This document shows positions 16,859 through 24,944 of a DNA stretch of 64,000 nucleotides, piece after piece. The notes below the pieces were generated by a model. The model made no database searches, had not been told where the DNA came from, and was given only the letters and a program-made list of their open reading frames with translations. Numbering within the stretch: position 1 is the first letter of the stretch; every line of letters begins with the position of its first letter. Position numbers and translations under genes: made by a program. This DNA comes from Marinobacter sp050379415. GTDB lineage: Bacteria; Pseudomonadota; Gammaproteobacteria; Pseudomonadales; Oleiphilaceae. The stretch covers positions 310,001 through 374,000 of the forward strand of contig NZ_JBNRLS010000001.1 in assembly GCF_050379415.1 (NCBI RefSeq), given 5' to 3'.

Positions 16859-17770
16859 TTAGTCAGCTCTGGCGGAAGCAACGACTCGCCGGACCACCTC
16901 CGCACTGTGAAGAAATTCCCCCTCCTCCCGCTTATTCAGGCGGGGATGAAGCACCCGCTCGATGCCGTTGCCACCAATGACCGCCGGCAGGCTCAGGCAG
17001 ACGTCACTGACACCAAGAAAACCATCCACTTGCAGACTGACCGGCAACGTGTGTTTGGCGTCCGTGATAATGCATTCAATGATCTCTGCCGCAGCGAGGG
17101 CGACCGCATAATTGGTGTGGCCTTTATACTTCAACACCTCGAAACCTGCTTTGGAGGCCCGGTCAGCGAGCTCGTACCGTGCAGGTGTCGGATCCAGAGG
17201 CTCGCCACCTGCATCGGCACAACTCATGGCAGGAAACTGGCTGTCACCATGCTCGCCCAGAATGTAGGCACGGATATCCCCGGAATGAATCCGGAGTTCT
17301 TCCGCCAGCAACTGCCGGAAGCGCGATGAGTCCACGAGGGTCCCTGTACCGACCACTTGGTTCGGTCTGAGATTGGTAAATTCCAGCGCATAGTGCACCA
17401 GAACGTCCACTGGATTGGACACCATCACCACCTTGCAATCAGGCGACAGCCGGGCCAACTCCGGCATCAGCTCACGCATAAGCTTTACATTGCCTTTCGC
17501 CAGCTCCAGACGGCTGTTCATGTCTTTAGGCGTGGGCACAGATGCACACATCGCGATGATGTCGGAACCGGCACTATCCGCCAGTGTTCCGGCGCTGACC
17601 TGGGTTGGTGTATTCACAAACAGCTGGCCATGCCGGAGGTCCAGGACATCCCCCATTGCAGACTCGCGTGTTTTCCCCACCAGCACGAGTTCTTTGACCA
17701 GATTCTTGAGTGTCAGGACGAAGGCCAGCGTGGAGCCAACATGGCCAGTTCCGATTACCGATACTTTCAT
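16859..17770 (-). CDS. L-lactate/2-hydroxyacid dehydrogenase (LDH/MDH family)
   Basis: A 303-residue NAD-dependent dehydrogenase that interconverts a 2-hydroxyacid and a 2-oxoacid. The N-terminal dinucleotide motif is VIGTGHVGSTLAF. MVSNPVDVLVHYALE and the catalytic histidine in GEHGDSQFPAMS are intact. The substrate loop reads ASVPTPKDMNSRLELAKGN. The residue that is Gln in lactate dehydrogenases and Arg in malate dehydrogenases appears to be Pro or Thr here, with one extra residue in the loop. Preference for a bulkier 2-hydroxyacid, as in hydroxyisocaproate dehydrogenases, is therefore possible. It is divergent from rsuA with 136 bases between them. Confidence 0.85.
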   Translation of the reverse strand: MKVSVIGTGHVGSTLAFVLTLKNLVKELVLVGKTRESAMGDVLDLRHGQLFVNTPTQVSAGTLADSAGSDIIAMCASVPTPKDMNSRLELAKGNVKLMRELMPELARLSPDCKVVMVSNPVDVLVHYALEFTNLRPNQVVGTGTLVDSSRFRQLLAEELRIHSGDIRAYILGEHGDSQFPAMSCADAGGEPLDPTPARYELADRASKAGFEVLKYKGHTNYAVALAAAEIIECIITDAKHTLPVSLQVDGFLGVSDVCLSLPAVIGGNGIERVLHPRLNKREEGEFLHSAEVVRRVVASARAD

Positions 17771-17906
17771 ACTCTCCCCCGGAGTTCCGCATGACAGACG
17801 CCCGGACTGAAGGCCTCCGTCACATTATCAATTGAACATAGCAGTAATCATGCCGTTGGCATTAAACTGGATTTTCCCGGCTTAACCTCGACTGCTTCCA
17901 GGACCG

Positions 17907-18602
17907 ATGAAACTCTCACGCATCCTCAGCAACCAGAACGGCATCAGCCGCCGTCAGGCCAATTTTCTGCTTGCTGCCGGTCGTGTTCGCGTTGACGGCG
18001 AAATCTGCCGGGAGGGTAACCTCGATATCAGCAGATTCCGGGAGGTCTGCATTGATCAGGAGGTCATTCAGCATGCGGAGCCTGCCTATTACTTGATGTT
18101 GAACAAACCTGCCGGTTACCTGAGTGCTACCGAAGATCCAGTGCATCCCACCGTACTGGAACTGATCCCGTCAGCCCTGCGCCACCTTCTGCATATCGGC
18201 GGTCGCCTGGATCGTGCCAGCACCGGACTGCTTATCCTGAGCAGCGACGGCTTGTGGACGCGGCGTTTGACTGAACCCAGGGTCAAAATCCCGAAAGTCT
18301 ACCGGGTCAATACCGCCTACCCGATTTGCCCGAATACGGCCGAACGATTCTCCGAGGGTATCTGGTTTGAGTACGAAAAACTGAGGACGTCTCCAGCCCG
18401 CCTTGAACAGCTGGGACCGACAGAGGCAAGGCTTACCATCTACGAGGGCCGCTACCATCAGGTCAAGCGTATGTTCCACGCGGTTGGCAACCGGGTCACC
18501 TCGTTGCACCGGGAAAGCATGGGCGGCCTGACACTGGATCCTGCCCTTGCCGTTGGCTGTTATCGGCCACTGACCGTCGATGAAATCAGTTCCGTCTGTT
18601 GA
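17907..18602 (+). CDS. rsuA: 16S rRNA pseudouridine synthase, RsuA family
   Basis: It converts a uridine (U516 in E. coli) of 16S rRNA to pseudouridine. The 231-residue protein has an N-terminal S4 RNA-binding domain (about residues 1-50, SRRQANFLLAAGRVRVDG) and a catalytic domain with the aspartate motif GGRLDRASTGLLIL near residue 95. The closing motif YEGRYHQVKRMFHAVGNRV is also present. The length fits RsuA and not the larger RluB/RluE-type proteins, though assignment within the family is by similarity only. Confidence 0.9.
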   Translation: MKLSRILSNQNGISRRQANFLLAAGRVRVDGEICREGNLDISRFREVCIDQEVIQHAEPAYYLMLNKPAGYLSATEDPVHPTVLELIPSALRHLLHIGGRLDRASTGLLILSSDGLWTRRLTEPRVKIPKVYRVNTAYPICPNTAERFSEGIWFEYEKLRTSPARLEQLGPTEARLTIYEGRYHQVKRMFHAVGNRVTSLHRESMGGLTLDPALAVGCYRPLTVDEISSVC

Positions 18603-18635
18603 CCCATTCGACCATTGAAATCGGGCAGGCGAAGC

Positions 18636-19001
18636 TCAGCCCTGCTCCGTAAGCCTTCGGTCGACCCAGGAATGATAGAGGCGGGCCAGCAAAGGGCGAA
18701 TCACCGGCAGGCCAATCAGCCAGGCCAGTGGCTTCAGCACCGGGACGCGGGACATCAACAGAATATAGGCGTCCATCTCCCGGTGAATGGTGCCCTCACT
18801 GTCCTTGACATGCAGCTCGCGCAGCGCGCTGTCAGGATCAATACCCTCCTGGCGGAGCACATCGTCACGGCCGGTAATATCCAACCATTCAACGGACTCG
18901 CCGGTCTTCCCGGCCAGCTTTTCGTACCACCGGCGGTCCTTGATGCACGCAGGACATGAACCGTCGTAATACACCACGAGTTTGCCAGAGGAATCCTTCA
19001 T
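18636..19001 (-). CDS. DCC-family thiol-disulfide oxidoreductase-like protein (DUF393)
   Basis: A 121-residue protein that begins VVYYDGSCPACIKDRRWYEKL. The DG-CxxC signature identifies the DCC (DUF393) family, which is related to thioredoxins. The C-terminal half has two hydrophobic segments (ILLMSRVPVLKPLAWLIGLPVI) that may associate with a membrane. The ATG at 19001 is preceded by GGGGGAGG. It converges on rsuA with 33 bases between them. The reaction and partner are unknown. Confidence 0.85.
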   Translation of the reverse strand: MKDSSGKLVVYYDGSCPACIKDRRWYEKLAGKTGESVEWLDITGRDDVLRQEGIDPDSALRELHVKDSEGTIHREMDAYILLMSRVPVLKPLAWLIGLPVIRPLLARLYHSWVDRRLTEQG

Positions 19002-19123
19002 AGCGTCCTCCCCCAAAGGTTGGGAATGACACTATTACCCTAACACGAAATCAGGGCGCGAGTGTCTGATTGCCGACAGTTGAAATCAAGCACAGCGATG
19101 CACCTGCGCCCCGATGAGGCAGA

Positions 19124-19690
19124 TCAGGCCCGGCTCAGGAACTTCCGCTCTTCCACATTGATTTTGATCCGATCGCCAGTGGAGATGTGCTCGGGTACCT
19201 GAACCACGAGGCCTGTGGTCAGCCTGGCGGGCTTGGTCCGGGCCGTGGCTGAACCACCTTTGACAGAGGGATCGGTTTCTTCGATCTCAAGCTCGACTGT
19301 CGGCGGCAGGTCGAGGGCCACCGGGGAATCGCTCACTAGAATAACCATCAGCCCCTCCGTGTCCTCGTTGATGAACAGAAGCTCGTCAGCGATGGTTTCC
19401 TTGTTGAGCATGTACTGGGTGAAATCCTCGGTATCCATGAAGACGTACTCGTCTCCGTCGGCGTACGAGAAGGCAGCCGGCCGGCGAACCAGGTCCGCCT
19501 GGTTCAGCATGTCGGAGTCCTTGAAGGTTTCATCCAGCTTCTGGCCGGTCACCACATCGTACATACGCATGCGGTACAGGCTACCTCCGGCACGCCCCTG
19601 GGGCACGGAGCGCTCGATATCCTTGACGAAGTAAACCCGTCCCTCGTACTCAACGGCCTGATTCTTTTTGATTTCACTGGCTTTTGGCAT
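19124..19690 (-). CDS. efpL: Elongation factor P-like protein EfpL (YeiP)
   Basis: A 188-residue EF-P paralogue that binds stalled ribosomes between the P and E sites and helps them through proline-rich stretches. It has the three EF-P beta domains, with MPKASEIKKNQAVEYEGRVY at the start. The domain-I loop reads SVPQGRAGGSLYRMRM, with an arginine at the tip instead of the modified lysine of EF-P; this marks the YeiP/EfpL branch. The ATG at 19690 matches the family start; the frame stays open upstream into DUF2182. It lies 76 bases after DUF2182 on the same strand. Confidence 0.93.
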   Translation of the reverse strand: MPKASEIKKNQAVEYEGRVYFVKDIERSVPQGRAGGSLYRMRMYDVVTGQKLDETFKDSDMLNQADLVRRPAAFSYADGDEYVFMDTEDFTQYMLNKETIADELLFINEDTEGLMVILVSDSPVALDLPPTVELEIEETDPSVKGGSATARTKPARLTTGLVVQVPEHISTGDRIKINVEERKFLSRA

Positions 19691-19766
19691 TGCTTGTGGT
19701 CCCGAAAGAAAATGAAAATAGGGAGCCTGATATACCACGACTTCAGACGATAAGCGATAGCGACAA

Positions 19767-20531
19767 TCAGGCAGAGGCAATAACCACAATGCCCATGACT
19801 ATCGCCGTCACCCCCACACCCTTCGCTAACCACTCCCCACCGGGTATCGTTTTCTCGAGCAGAACGATCACCGCCAGGGCCGCAATCACCAACAGATCCA
19901 TAACGCCGCCAACAAACAGGAGGGCCATCAACGCGCCACAGCACCCCACACAGTAGGCCCCGTGGATAATGCCCATCTTGAATGCCCCGCTCAGGCCCGG
20001 GCGCCAATGACGGGTAATGAAAAACAGGGGGCCCCGGCAATGCTTCAGGCAAGCCTGCTTAAGAGAGGAAAACTGGTAAAGGCCTGCGCCAATCAGGATG
20101 ATTCCGCTTAGAACTACACTCTGGCTGCGCATCATGGGGCTGAGCAATGCCCACTCTTCAAGCCGCCATTGCAGGGTCGCGGCAACCAGGCTGAACAGTG
20201 TCCAGAGAACGAAATAACCGGCGCAGAACAGCCCGGTACCCAAGGTTTCCCGAGCCAGTTTGTTGGTCCTGGCCACCTGACGGTACAACAGCACCATGGG
20301 AGCAGCACTGGGAACCATCATTGCCACCATCATGACGCTCCACATCACGAACATCATGACAAAGTACACGGGCGTCCATTCTCTGAGCATCATGGAACCA
20401 CCCCCTGACATGGCAGACATGCCGGCCGCCATATCGAAAAGATACCACCAGCAAACACCCGCAATCGCCAGCAACGCGGCCAGCGTAACCAGTGACGCCC
20501 GGGGCAGGCCCCGGGCGCTGATTCCCCCCAT
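19767..20531 (-). CDS. DUF2182 integral membrane protein
   Basis: A 254-residue inner-membrane protein with about six or seven hydrophobic segments. It has unusually many methionines in the first third (YFVMMFVMWSVMMVAMMVPSAAPM), which is characteristic of DUF2182. KMGIIHGAYCVGCCGALMAL carries His and Cys residues that could bind a metal. Family members have been described as predicted metal-binding membrane proteins. It follows DUF1326 after a short gap, a common pairing. Start: ATG at 20531; a GTG three codons upstream is possible. Confidence 0.8.
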   Translation of the reverse strand: MGGISARGLPRASLVTLAALLAIAGVCWWYLFDMAAGMSAMSGGGSMMLREWTPVYFVMMFVMWSVMMVAMMVPSAAPMVLLYRQVARTNKLARETLGTGLFCAGYFVLWTLFSLVAATLQWRLEEWALLSPMMRSQSVVLSGIILIGAGLYQFSSLKQACLKHCRGPLFFITRHWRPGLSGAFKMGIIHGAYCVGCCGALMALLFVGGVMDLLVIAALAVIVLLEKTIPGGEWLAKGVGVTAIVMGIVVIASA

Positions 20532-20546
20532 GTTTCTCACCCGAAA

Positions 20547-21182
20547 CTATCGGTAGACGCCGCTGGGGCCGATGTCCAGGTGCGACAGGTGGCAATGCGT
20601 GCCATCAAACCCCATGGGTACGTCGGCCCGGGCATTGGTGCGCCCGCTGGCTACTTCCGCAACCGCGTACTCGAAACCTTCGGGCAGATCGATGCGGGCC
20701 CGGTGCGGCTCACCGGAAATGGGATTGATAACCGGCTCGGCGCTGCCTTCAATCAGATCCGCCACCCGTACCTGCGCCTTGCGATTCTCGACATCGCAGG
20801 AAATCTCGATCGGGCAGAAAACAGGGTCATACATCTTGGTCAGTGTGCTGGCAAACACATTGAAGAAGGTCGCTCCGGGCTCAGATGTGTCCCCGGAGAG
20901 GATCGCCATCAGGGCATCCCGTTGTTCGGCTGTTGCCCGCTCGTCGACAAAGGCCTGGGCCTGGCCGTTGCCTTCATGGATGGCGCCGGGCCACTTCAGC
21001 GTCATGGCGAAGGACAGGCCATCCAGGCGGGTCTCTCCAAAATATCCATCTTGTATTTTGACTGCCGCAAAGGCATGGCAATCCCCGTGGGTGGGACGGG
21101 ACATGAACTGGCAAGGACATCCCGGATCACAGTTGCAGTTCACAAACTCCAGTCCCTTGATTCTCCAGTCTGTATTGTTCAT
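20547..21182 (-). CDS. DUF1326 protein
   Basis: A 211-residue soluble protein. The N-terminus GLEFVNCNCDPGCPCQFMSR carries four closely spaced cysteines, followed by THGDCHAF, a pattern specific to DUF1326 and suggestive of metal or thiol chemistry. The ATG at 21182 follows AAGGAG. It is the first gene of a likely DUF1326-DUF2182-efpL unit. DUF1326 and DUF2182 are often adjacent in proteobacteria. No biochemical function is established to my knowledge. Confidence 0.8.
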   Translation of the reverse strand: MNNTDWRIKGLEFVNCNCDPGCPCQFMSRPTHGDCHAFAAVKIQDGYFGETRLDGLSFAMTLKWPGAIHEGNGQAQAFVDERATAEQRDALMAILSGDTSEPGATFFNVFASTLTKMYDPVFCPIEISCDVENRKAQVRVADLIEGSAEPVINPISGEPHRARIDLPEGFEYAVAEVASGRTNARADVPMGFDGTHCHLSHLDIGPSGVYR

Positions 21183-21323
21183 CTCCGTTACTCCTTTCTG
21201 TAACGCAGTTTCACCATTCCAGACTAGTTCATCAGCACACTGGAAACACCCTCTCGGATAGACTGTTCCAGACACAAAAATCAAGGAATATAAAAATTGG
21301 ATTTAAAAACTGCCTTTCCGATT

Positions 21324-22127
21324 TCAGGACCGTCCGCTGGCTCGCTTGAGCAACCGATCCATCTGTCGGAATGCTGGCTGGGTCAGACGAGTTACCGGCC
21401 CCGGCAACGCTGCCAGTGCGACACTGCCAACGGTGCCGAGAGGGCTGCCCACGCGGGCCGGACGCTTGTCAACTGCACGGACGATCCAGCCCGCAGCCTT
21501 TTCAACATCCATCATCGGCATGCGTTTGTAGATCTGGGTACGGGCAGACATAGGCGTGCGTACCATCGGGAAATAAACCACCGACACATCGATCCCCTTG
21601 TGCCCCAACTCAGCCAGCAATGAACGGGAAAAGGATTCCAGTGCCGATTTGCTGGCCAGATAGGCGGAAAACAGTGGGATCGGGACCTGGCTAGAGAGCG
21701 TGGAAATATTCACCACCTGCCCTGCCCCCTGCTCCAGCATTCGGGGCAAAAGCTTCAGCGTCAGTCCCACGGCGGCGATGTAATTTATGTTGATGGTGCG
21801 CTGGTAATCATGGAGCCGATCCAGTGCTTCAGTAACCGGCCGGCGAATCGAGTGCGCGGCGTTGTTCACCAGCACATCTATCTGCGAATGATCCGCCAGT
21901 ATGGCCTCGGCACAGTCCCCCAGGGATTGCTCATCAGTCAGATCTGCCGGATACACCCACGCGTAACCACCGGCCCGGGTAATGCTGTTCTGCACCTGCC
22001 GCAGTTCATCTTCCCTGCGTGCCACAAGGCAGATTCTTGCTCCTTGCCTCGCCAACTGGCAGGCAGCCTCCGCACCGATGCCGCTGGAGGAACCTGTAAT
22101 CACCACGGTTTTGCCGGAAATTGCCAT
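21324..22127 (-). CDS. Short-chain dehydrogenase/reductase
   Basis: A 267-residue SDR oxidoreductase using NAD(P). The cofactor motif is VVITGSSSGIGAEAACQLA at the N-terminus, followed by VLVNNAAHS. The catalytic serine lies in VVNISTLSSQ and the Tyr-Lys pair in SAYLASKSALE. The ARR after the second strand favours NADPH. The C-terminal extension (about 60 residues) is basic and partly hydrophobic, as in SDRs acting on lipophilic substrates. The ATG at 22127 follows GAGGGTG. It is not obviously in an operon: 141 bases separate it from DUF1326 downstream. Confidence 0.88.
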   Translation of the reverse strand: MAISGKTVVITGSSSGIGAEAACQLARQGARICLVARREDELRQVQNSITRAGGYAWVYPADLTDEQSLGDCAEAILADHSQIDVLVNNAAHSIRRPVTEALDRLHDYQRTININYIAAVGLTLKLLPRMLEQGAGQVVNISTLSSQVPIPLFSAYLASKSALESFSRSLLAELGHKGIDVSVVYFPMVRTPMSARTQIYKRMPMMDVEKAAGWIVRAVDKRPARVGSPLGTVGSVALAALPGPVTRLTQPAFRQMDRLLKRASGRS

Positions 22128-22235
22128 ATCACCCTCTTTCAACGCTTGTTGTTATGGGATGACATTACACCAAACCGGACCCGGGACGATTGGCCGATCA
22201 GGCTCCGGCGCAACCGTTAGCAGCCGCCAGTCGTA

Positions 22236-24632
22236 TCAGGCCACGGCGTCCATAGGCTGGCCAGCAAAACGGAGCAATTTCAGGGGGCGAATATGCATTC
22301 GCGCCTCCTGTGCCAGGCACAACCTCGCGATTGTGGCCATAGACCGGTAATACGCAGAGTTTGCCAATGCTTCGCACTGCCGCGCCACGCGGAGAATTTC
22401 GCGGGGATCAAGCTCTCTCGCCGTAAGTTCCCTGGTATTCCGGCTTCCCGGCAAGCCCGAAACCACGGCATGCTCCCTCAGGGTAGCCTGATGACCGGGC
22501 AGGGCCAATGTGGTCCGGGCCGCAGCATGGTAGAACTGGATGATGGATTCCCGGCAGCGGTTGGCAGCGTGCTGGATGGCGGGTTCAGCGCGCTTTCGCC
22601 CGACCTTGTCGTACTCCTTCAAAAGGCCCTCGATCGTGGCGGCGTAACTGTCCAGATGACGCATCGGCAAGGTAAGGACCGGGAAGGTGGCCAGACTCTC
22701 CAGCATGGTTACGGCAATCGTTGCGTCCTCCGCCGACATTTGATCGATAGCCAACTGCATCCGCCGGGCGAACAGGCGATCGATGTCTCCCAGTCGCTTG
22801 CCCAGATCCCGCCATTCCCGCGATGCGTCCTCAACGGCACGATCCGCGTCTCTCGGTTCCTGACTGGTCAGGCCGAATTCCCGCGCCGGAATGGCGATCT
22901 TTTCAGTCAGCAAGACCCTACCGTAGATCCGATCTGTATGTAGCCGGACAGCCCTGAAAAAAGACTCCTGAAGTCCGGCAAACTCCGGTAGACGGCCGCG
23001 CAGGGTATCGATGACCTGCTGCAGCGATTGCCGCCCCTCCCCGCCTGCGTCCAACTGCATGAAGCGCCAGGTCAGGTGGCCGTTGAAATACTGCTCCAGC
23101 GCTTTGTCGGCCTCGTCGGGGGTATTTTTCACCTCCAGGACCTGATCGTTATCAACCAGGTAATGCTCCACTTCCTGAATACCAGAACCGGTGTAACTTG
23201 CCCGGGTAACCTGTTCACACAGGTGATCAAAGTCCGGCAGCAGTCCGGCCGCCGGTTTCTCGGTCCGAACGACGCCCGGGAATTCCAGCTCCAGGGCGTG
23301 GCGAATCCGGTCAACGTCTGCAAGCTGGACACCCCCTAAGACTGTCTGTTGTTCACCCATCGCATCCTGCACTGCCTGACGCTCCTCCGGGTTCAGGTTA
23401 TCCGCTCTCTCGATAATGGCAACGGGTAGATTCCGCATCAGCTTTCCGTCCTCGCGGGCCCGGGCGTTGGCCGATTGCACACATTGATCGGCAAACGCCA
23501 GCATATGCAGCCTTTCGGCCACCATTTCAAAGGTCCTGCTGCCCGTCAGCCAACTCTGATAACGGTCAGCTTCGTACTCCATTTTGCGTGACAACGGGCG
23601 ACTGACCCGTAGATTGAAAAGAAGCATGCCCCTGAACAATCTTCGAGTCAGCCCGATCATGGCCTGGGCCGGGCTCAGAACGGCCCGACCAATGAAATCC
23701 GGCGTTTTGCTCCGCCAACGTTCCAGACGGGCGTCCCACGAATCTTCCTCCAATGCCCGGGTCGCAAGCCAGCTGTTCACCGTATTGGCCAGGTAGTAGG
23801 CGAACATAGCAGCGGGGTGGGCAAAGTGTCCCAGCTCATGGCCGACAACGCCGATCAGCTGTCGAGTGTCGAGACCGGCAAACAGCGGCATACCGACCGT
23901 CAGAGTCAGTTCCCGATGGCGCAAACTGCGCAAACCTTTCCGCGGCCTCAAGGTAGCGGCAATCCCATGGTCCACGCGAATGTCCTGTACAGACGGCAGC
24001 CCCATACCCTCACACAGGTCATCGACCAGGTTGAAGAAGCGCCTGTGCGTCTGGCGATCCAGCTGCAATGTTGGAGACGACGGATATCGGATGAACAGGG
24101 GGCGCGCCAGGAACAGCAACAACACGCCGCCAACAGTGGAGGCAAATCCGGTGAGAAGCGCCGTCCATGTCGAGCCGGTCTCGGCCAGCTGCGCGGGGAT
24201 TAAAATAAGGGACCAGATCAGACCAGCCACGACAGAGGCGATCAACCCGAGGTAGAAAAGGGGGGCAATCAGACTCAGGGCCATCACGGCGATCAGTCCG
24301 GCACGATGCGCCAGGCTCACCGGCATACGGGGAATCGCATCAGGCAACGAGGCGTCGAGATCAGCCTGCTCGTCAACGGGCTCCGCCCCGGGCTTCAACT
24401 CCGCCACGGAGACATCCAGGCCCGATGCTCTGAGCGCAGCCTCCAGCTTCTTCGCACGATCCCGGTTCAATCCCCGCTTGATCACAACGCGTCTGGATAA
24501 CATGAGTCCGATTTGCGAAGGCTTCAGGCGGAACCGGGTAGCCAGCGCCTCTGAAACCTGCTCGACTGAAAAACCCTCCAGGATACGACCTGCAGACTCC
24601 ACATGAAAATCACTGGATGACGAGCCTTGCAC
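22236..24632 (-). CDS. M48-family membrane metallopeptidase with N-terminal recognition domain
   Basis: A 798-residue protein with a small N-terminal alpha/beta domain (about residues 5-75; LKPSQIGLMLSRRVVIKRGL) and two pairs of membrane segments (about 115-215). An M48 peptidase domain follows, with the zinc motif GHELGHFAHP near residue 264 and the third ligand in MEYEADRYQSW near 350. The last 400 residues are helical and without recognisable motifs. The GTG at 24632 is preceded by GAGGAG at eight bases; longer in-frame starts would run through the promoter region. It is divergent from the GIDE-LemA protein at 24945, and M48/LemA neighbours are common, so they may act together at the envelope. 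Confidence 0.83.
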   Translation of the reverse strand: MQGSSSSDFHVESAGRILEGFSVEQVSEALATRFRLKPSQIGLMLSRRVVIKRGLNRDRAKKLEAALRASGLDVSVAELKPGAEPVDEQADLDASLPDAIPRMPVSLAHRAGLIAVMALSLIAPLFYLGLIASVVAGLIWSLILIPAQLAETGSTWTALLTGFASTVGGVLLLFLARPLFIRYPSSPTLQLDRQTHRRFFNLVDDLCEGMGLPSVQDIRVDHGIAATLRPRKGLRSLRHRELTLTVGMPLFAGLDTRQLIGVVGHELGHFAHPAAMFAYYLANTVNSWLATRALEEDSWDARLERWRSKTPDFIGRAVLSPAQAMIGLTRRLFRGMLLFNLRVSRPLSRKMEYEADRYQSWLTGSRTFEMVAERLHMLAFADQCVQSANARAREDGKLMRNLPVAIIERADNLNPEERQAVQDAMGEQQTVLGGVQLADVDRIRHALELEFPGVVRTEKPAAGLLPDFDHLCEQVTRASYTGSGIQEVEHYLVDNDQVLEVKNTPDEADKALEQYFNGHLTWRFMQLDAGGEGRQSLQQVIDTLRGRLPEFAGLQESFFRAVRLHTDRIYGRVLLTEKIAIPAREFGLTSQEPRDADRAVEDASREWRDLGKRLGDIDRLFARRMQLAIDQMSAEDATIAVTMLESLATFPVLTLPMRHLDSYAATIEGLLKEYDKVGRKRAEPAIQHAANRCRESIIQFYHAAARTTLALPGHQATLREHAVVSGLPGSRNTRELTARELDPREILRVARQCEALANSAYYRSMATIARLCLAQEARMHIRPLKLLRFAGQPMDAVA

Positions 24633-24944
24633 GACACTTCTCCTCACATTCGTGGCCGGATAAACGGGCGAGCAGAAAAACCATTCATCACCCTGAAGTG
24701 AGTTTGCCGCAGATTGGCACGGCGCGCCGTGAACCAGGGCACCTATCGCGGAAGGTCTGACGCCGTTTTTTTGACCAACATCACGAAAAACTTTTCCCAC
24801 AGATTCTGTGGATAACTTTGTTGGCAACGTAAGGACAGGTGCCTGTAACCCTTCCAGCCTGTGACCTGACGGAATGTGAAGGCAATTTGATCAGGGTATA
24901 CTGCCGCCTCTCTCGATTCACCGAAGAAAAGGATTGTTAACGCC
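24633..24944. promoter_or_regulatory. Divergent control region between the M48 peptidase and the GIDE-LemA gene
   Basis: This 312-base region has no gene. It holds the perfect 14-base palindrome CACGGCGCGCCGTG (24718-24731), a DnaA-box-containing element (24796-24822), and two near-identical direct repeats CCTGTAACC and CCTGTGACC (24842-24850, 24858-24866). A TATACT hexamer (24897-24902) is a reasonable -10 for the gene at 24945. I could not find a good -35 for it. Confidence 0.45.
24796..24822 (+). repeat. DnaA-box-containing element, copy A
   Basis: A 27-base element with CCACA-N5-TGTGG dyad symmetry. It includes TGTGGATAA (24807-24815), the DnaA-box consensus on the opposite strand. Copy B at 28613-28639 matches it at 23 of 27 positions. 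It lies in the divergent promoter region. Confidence 0.45.
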
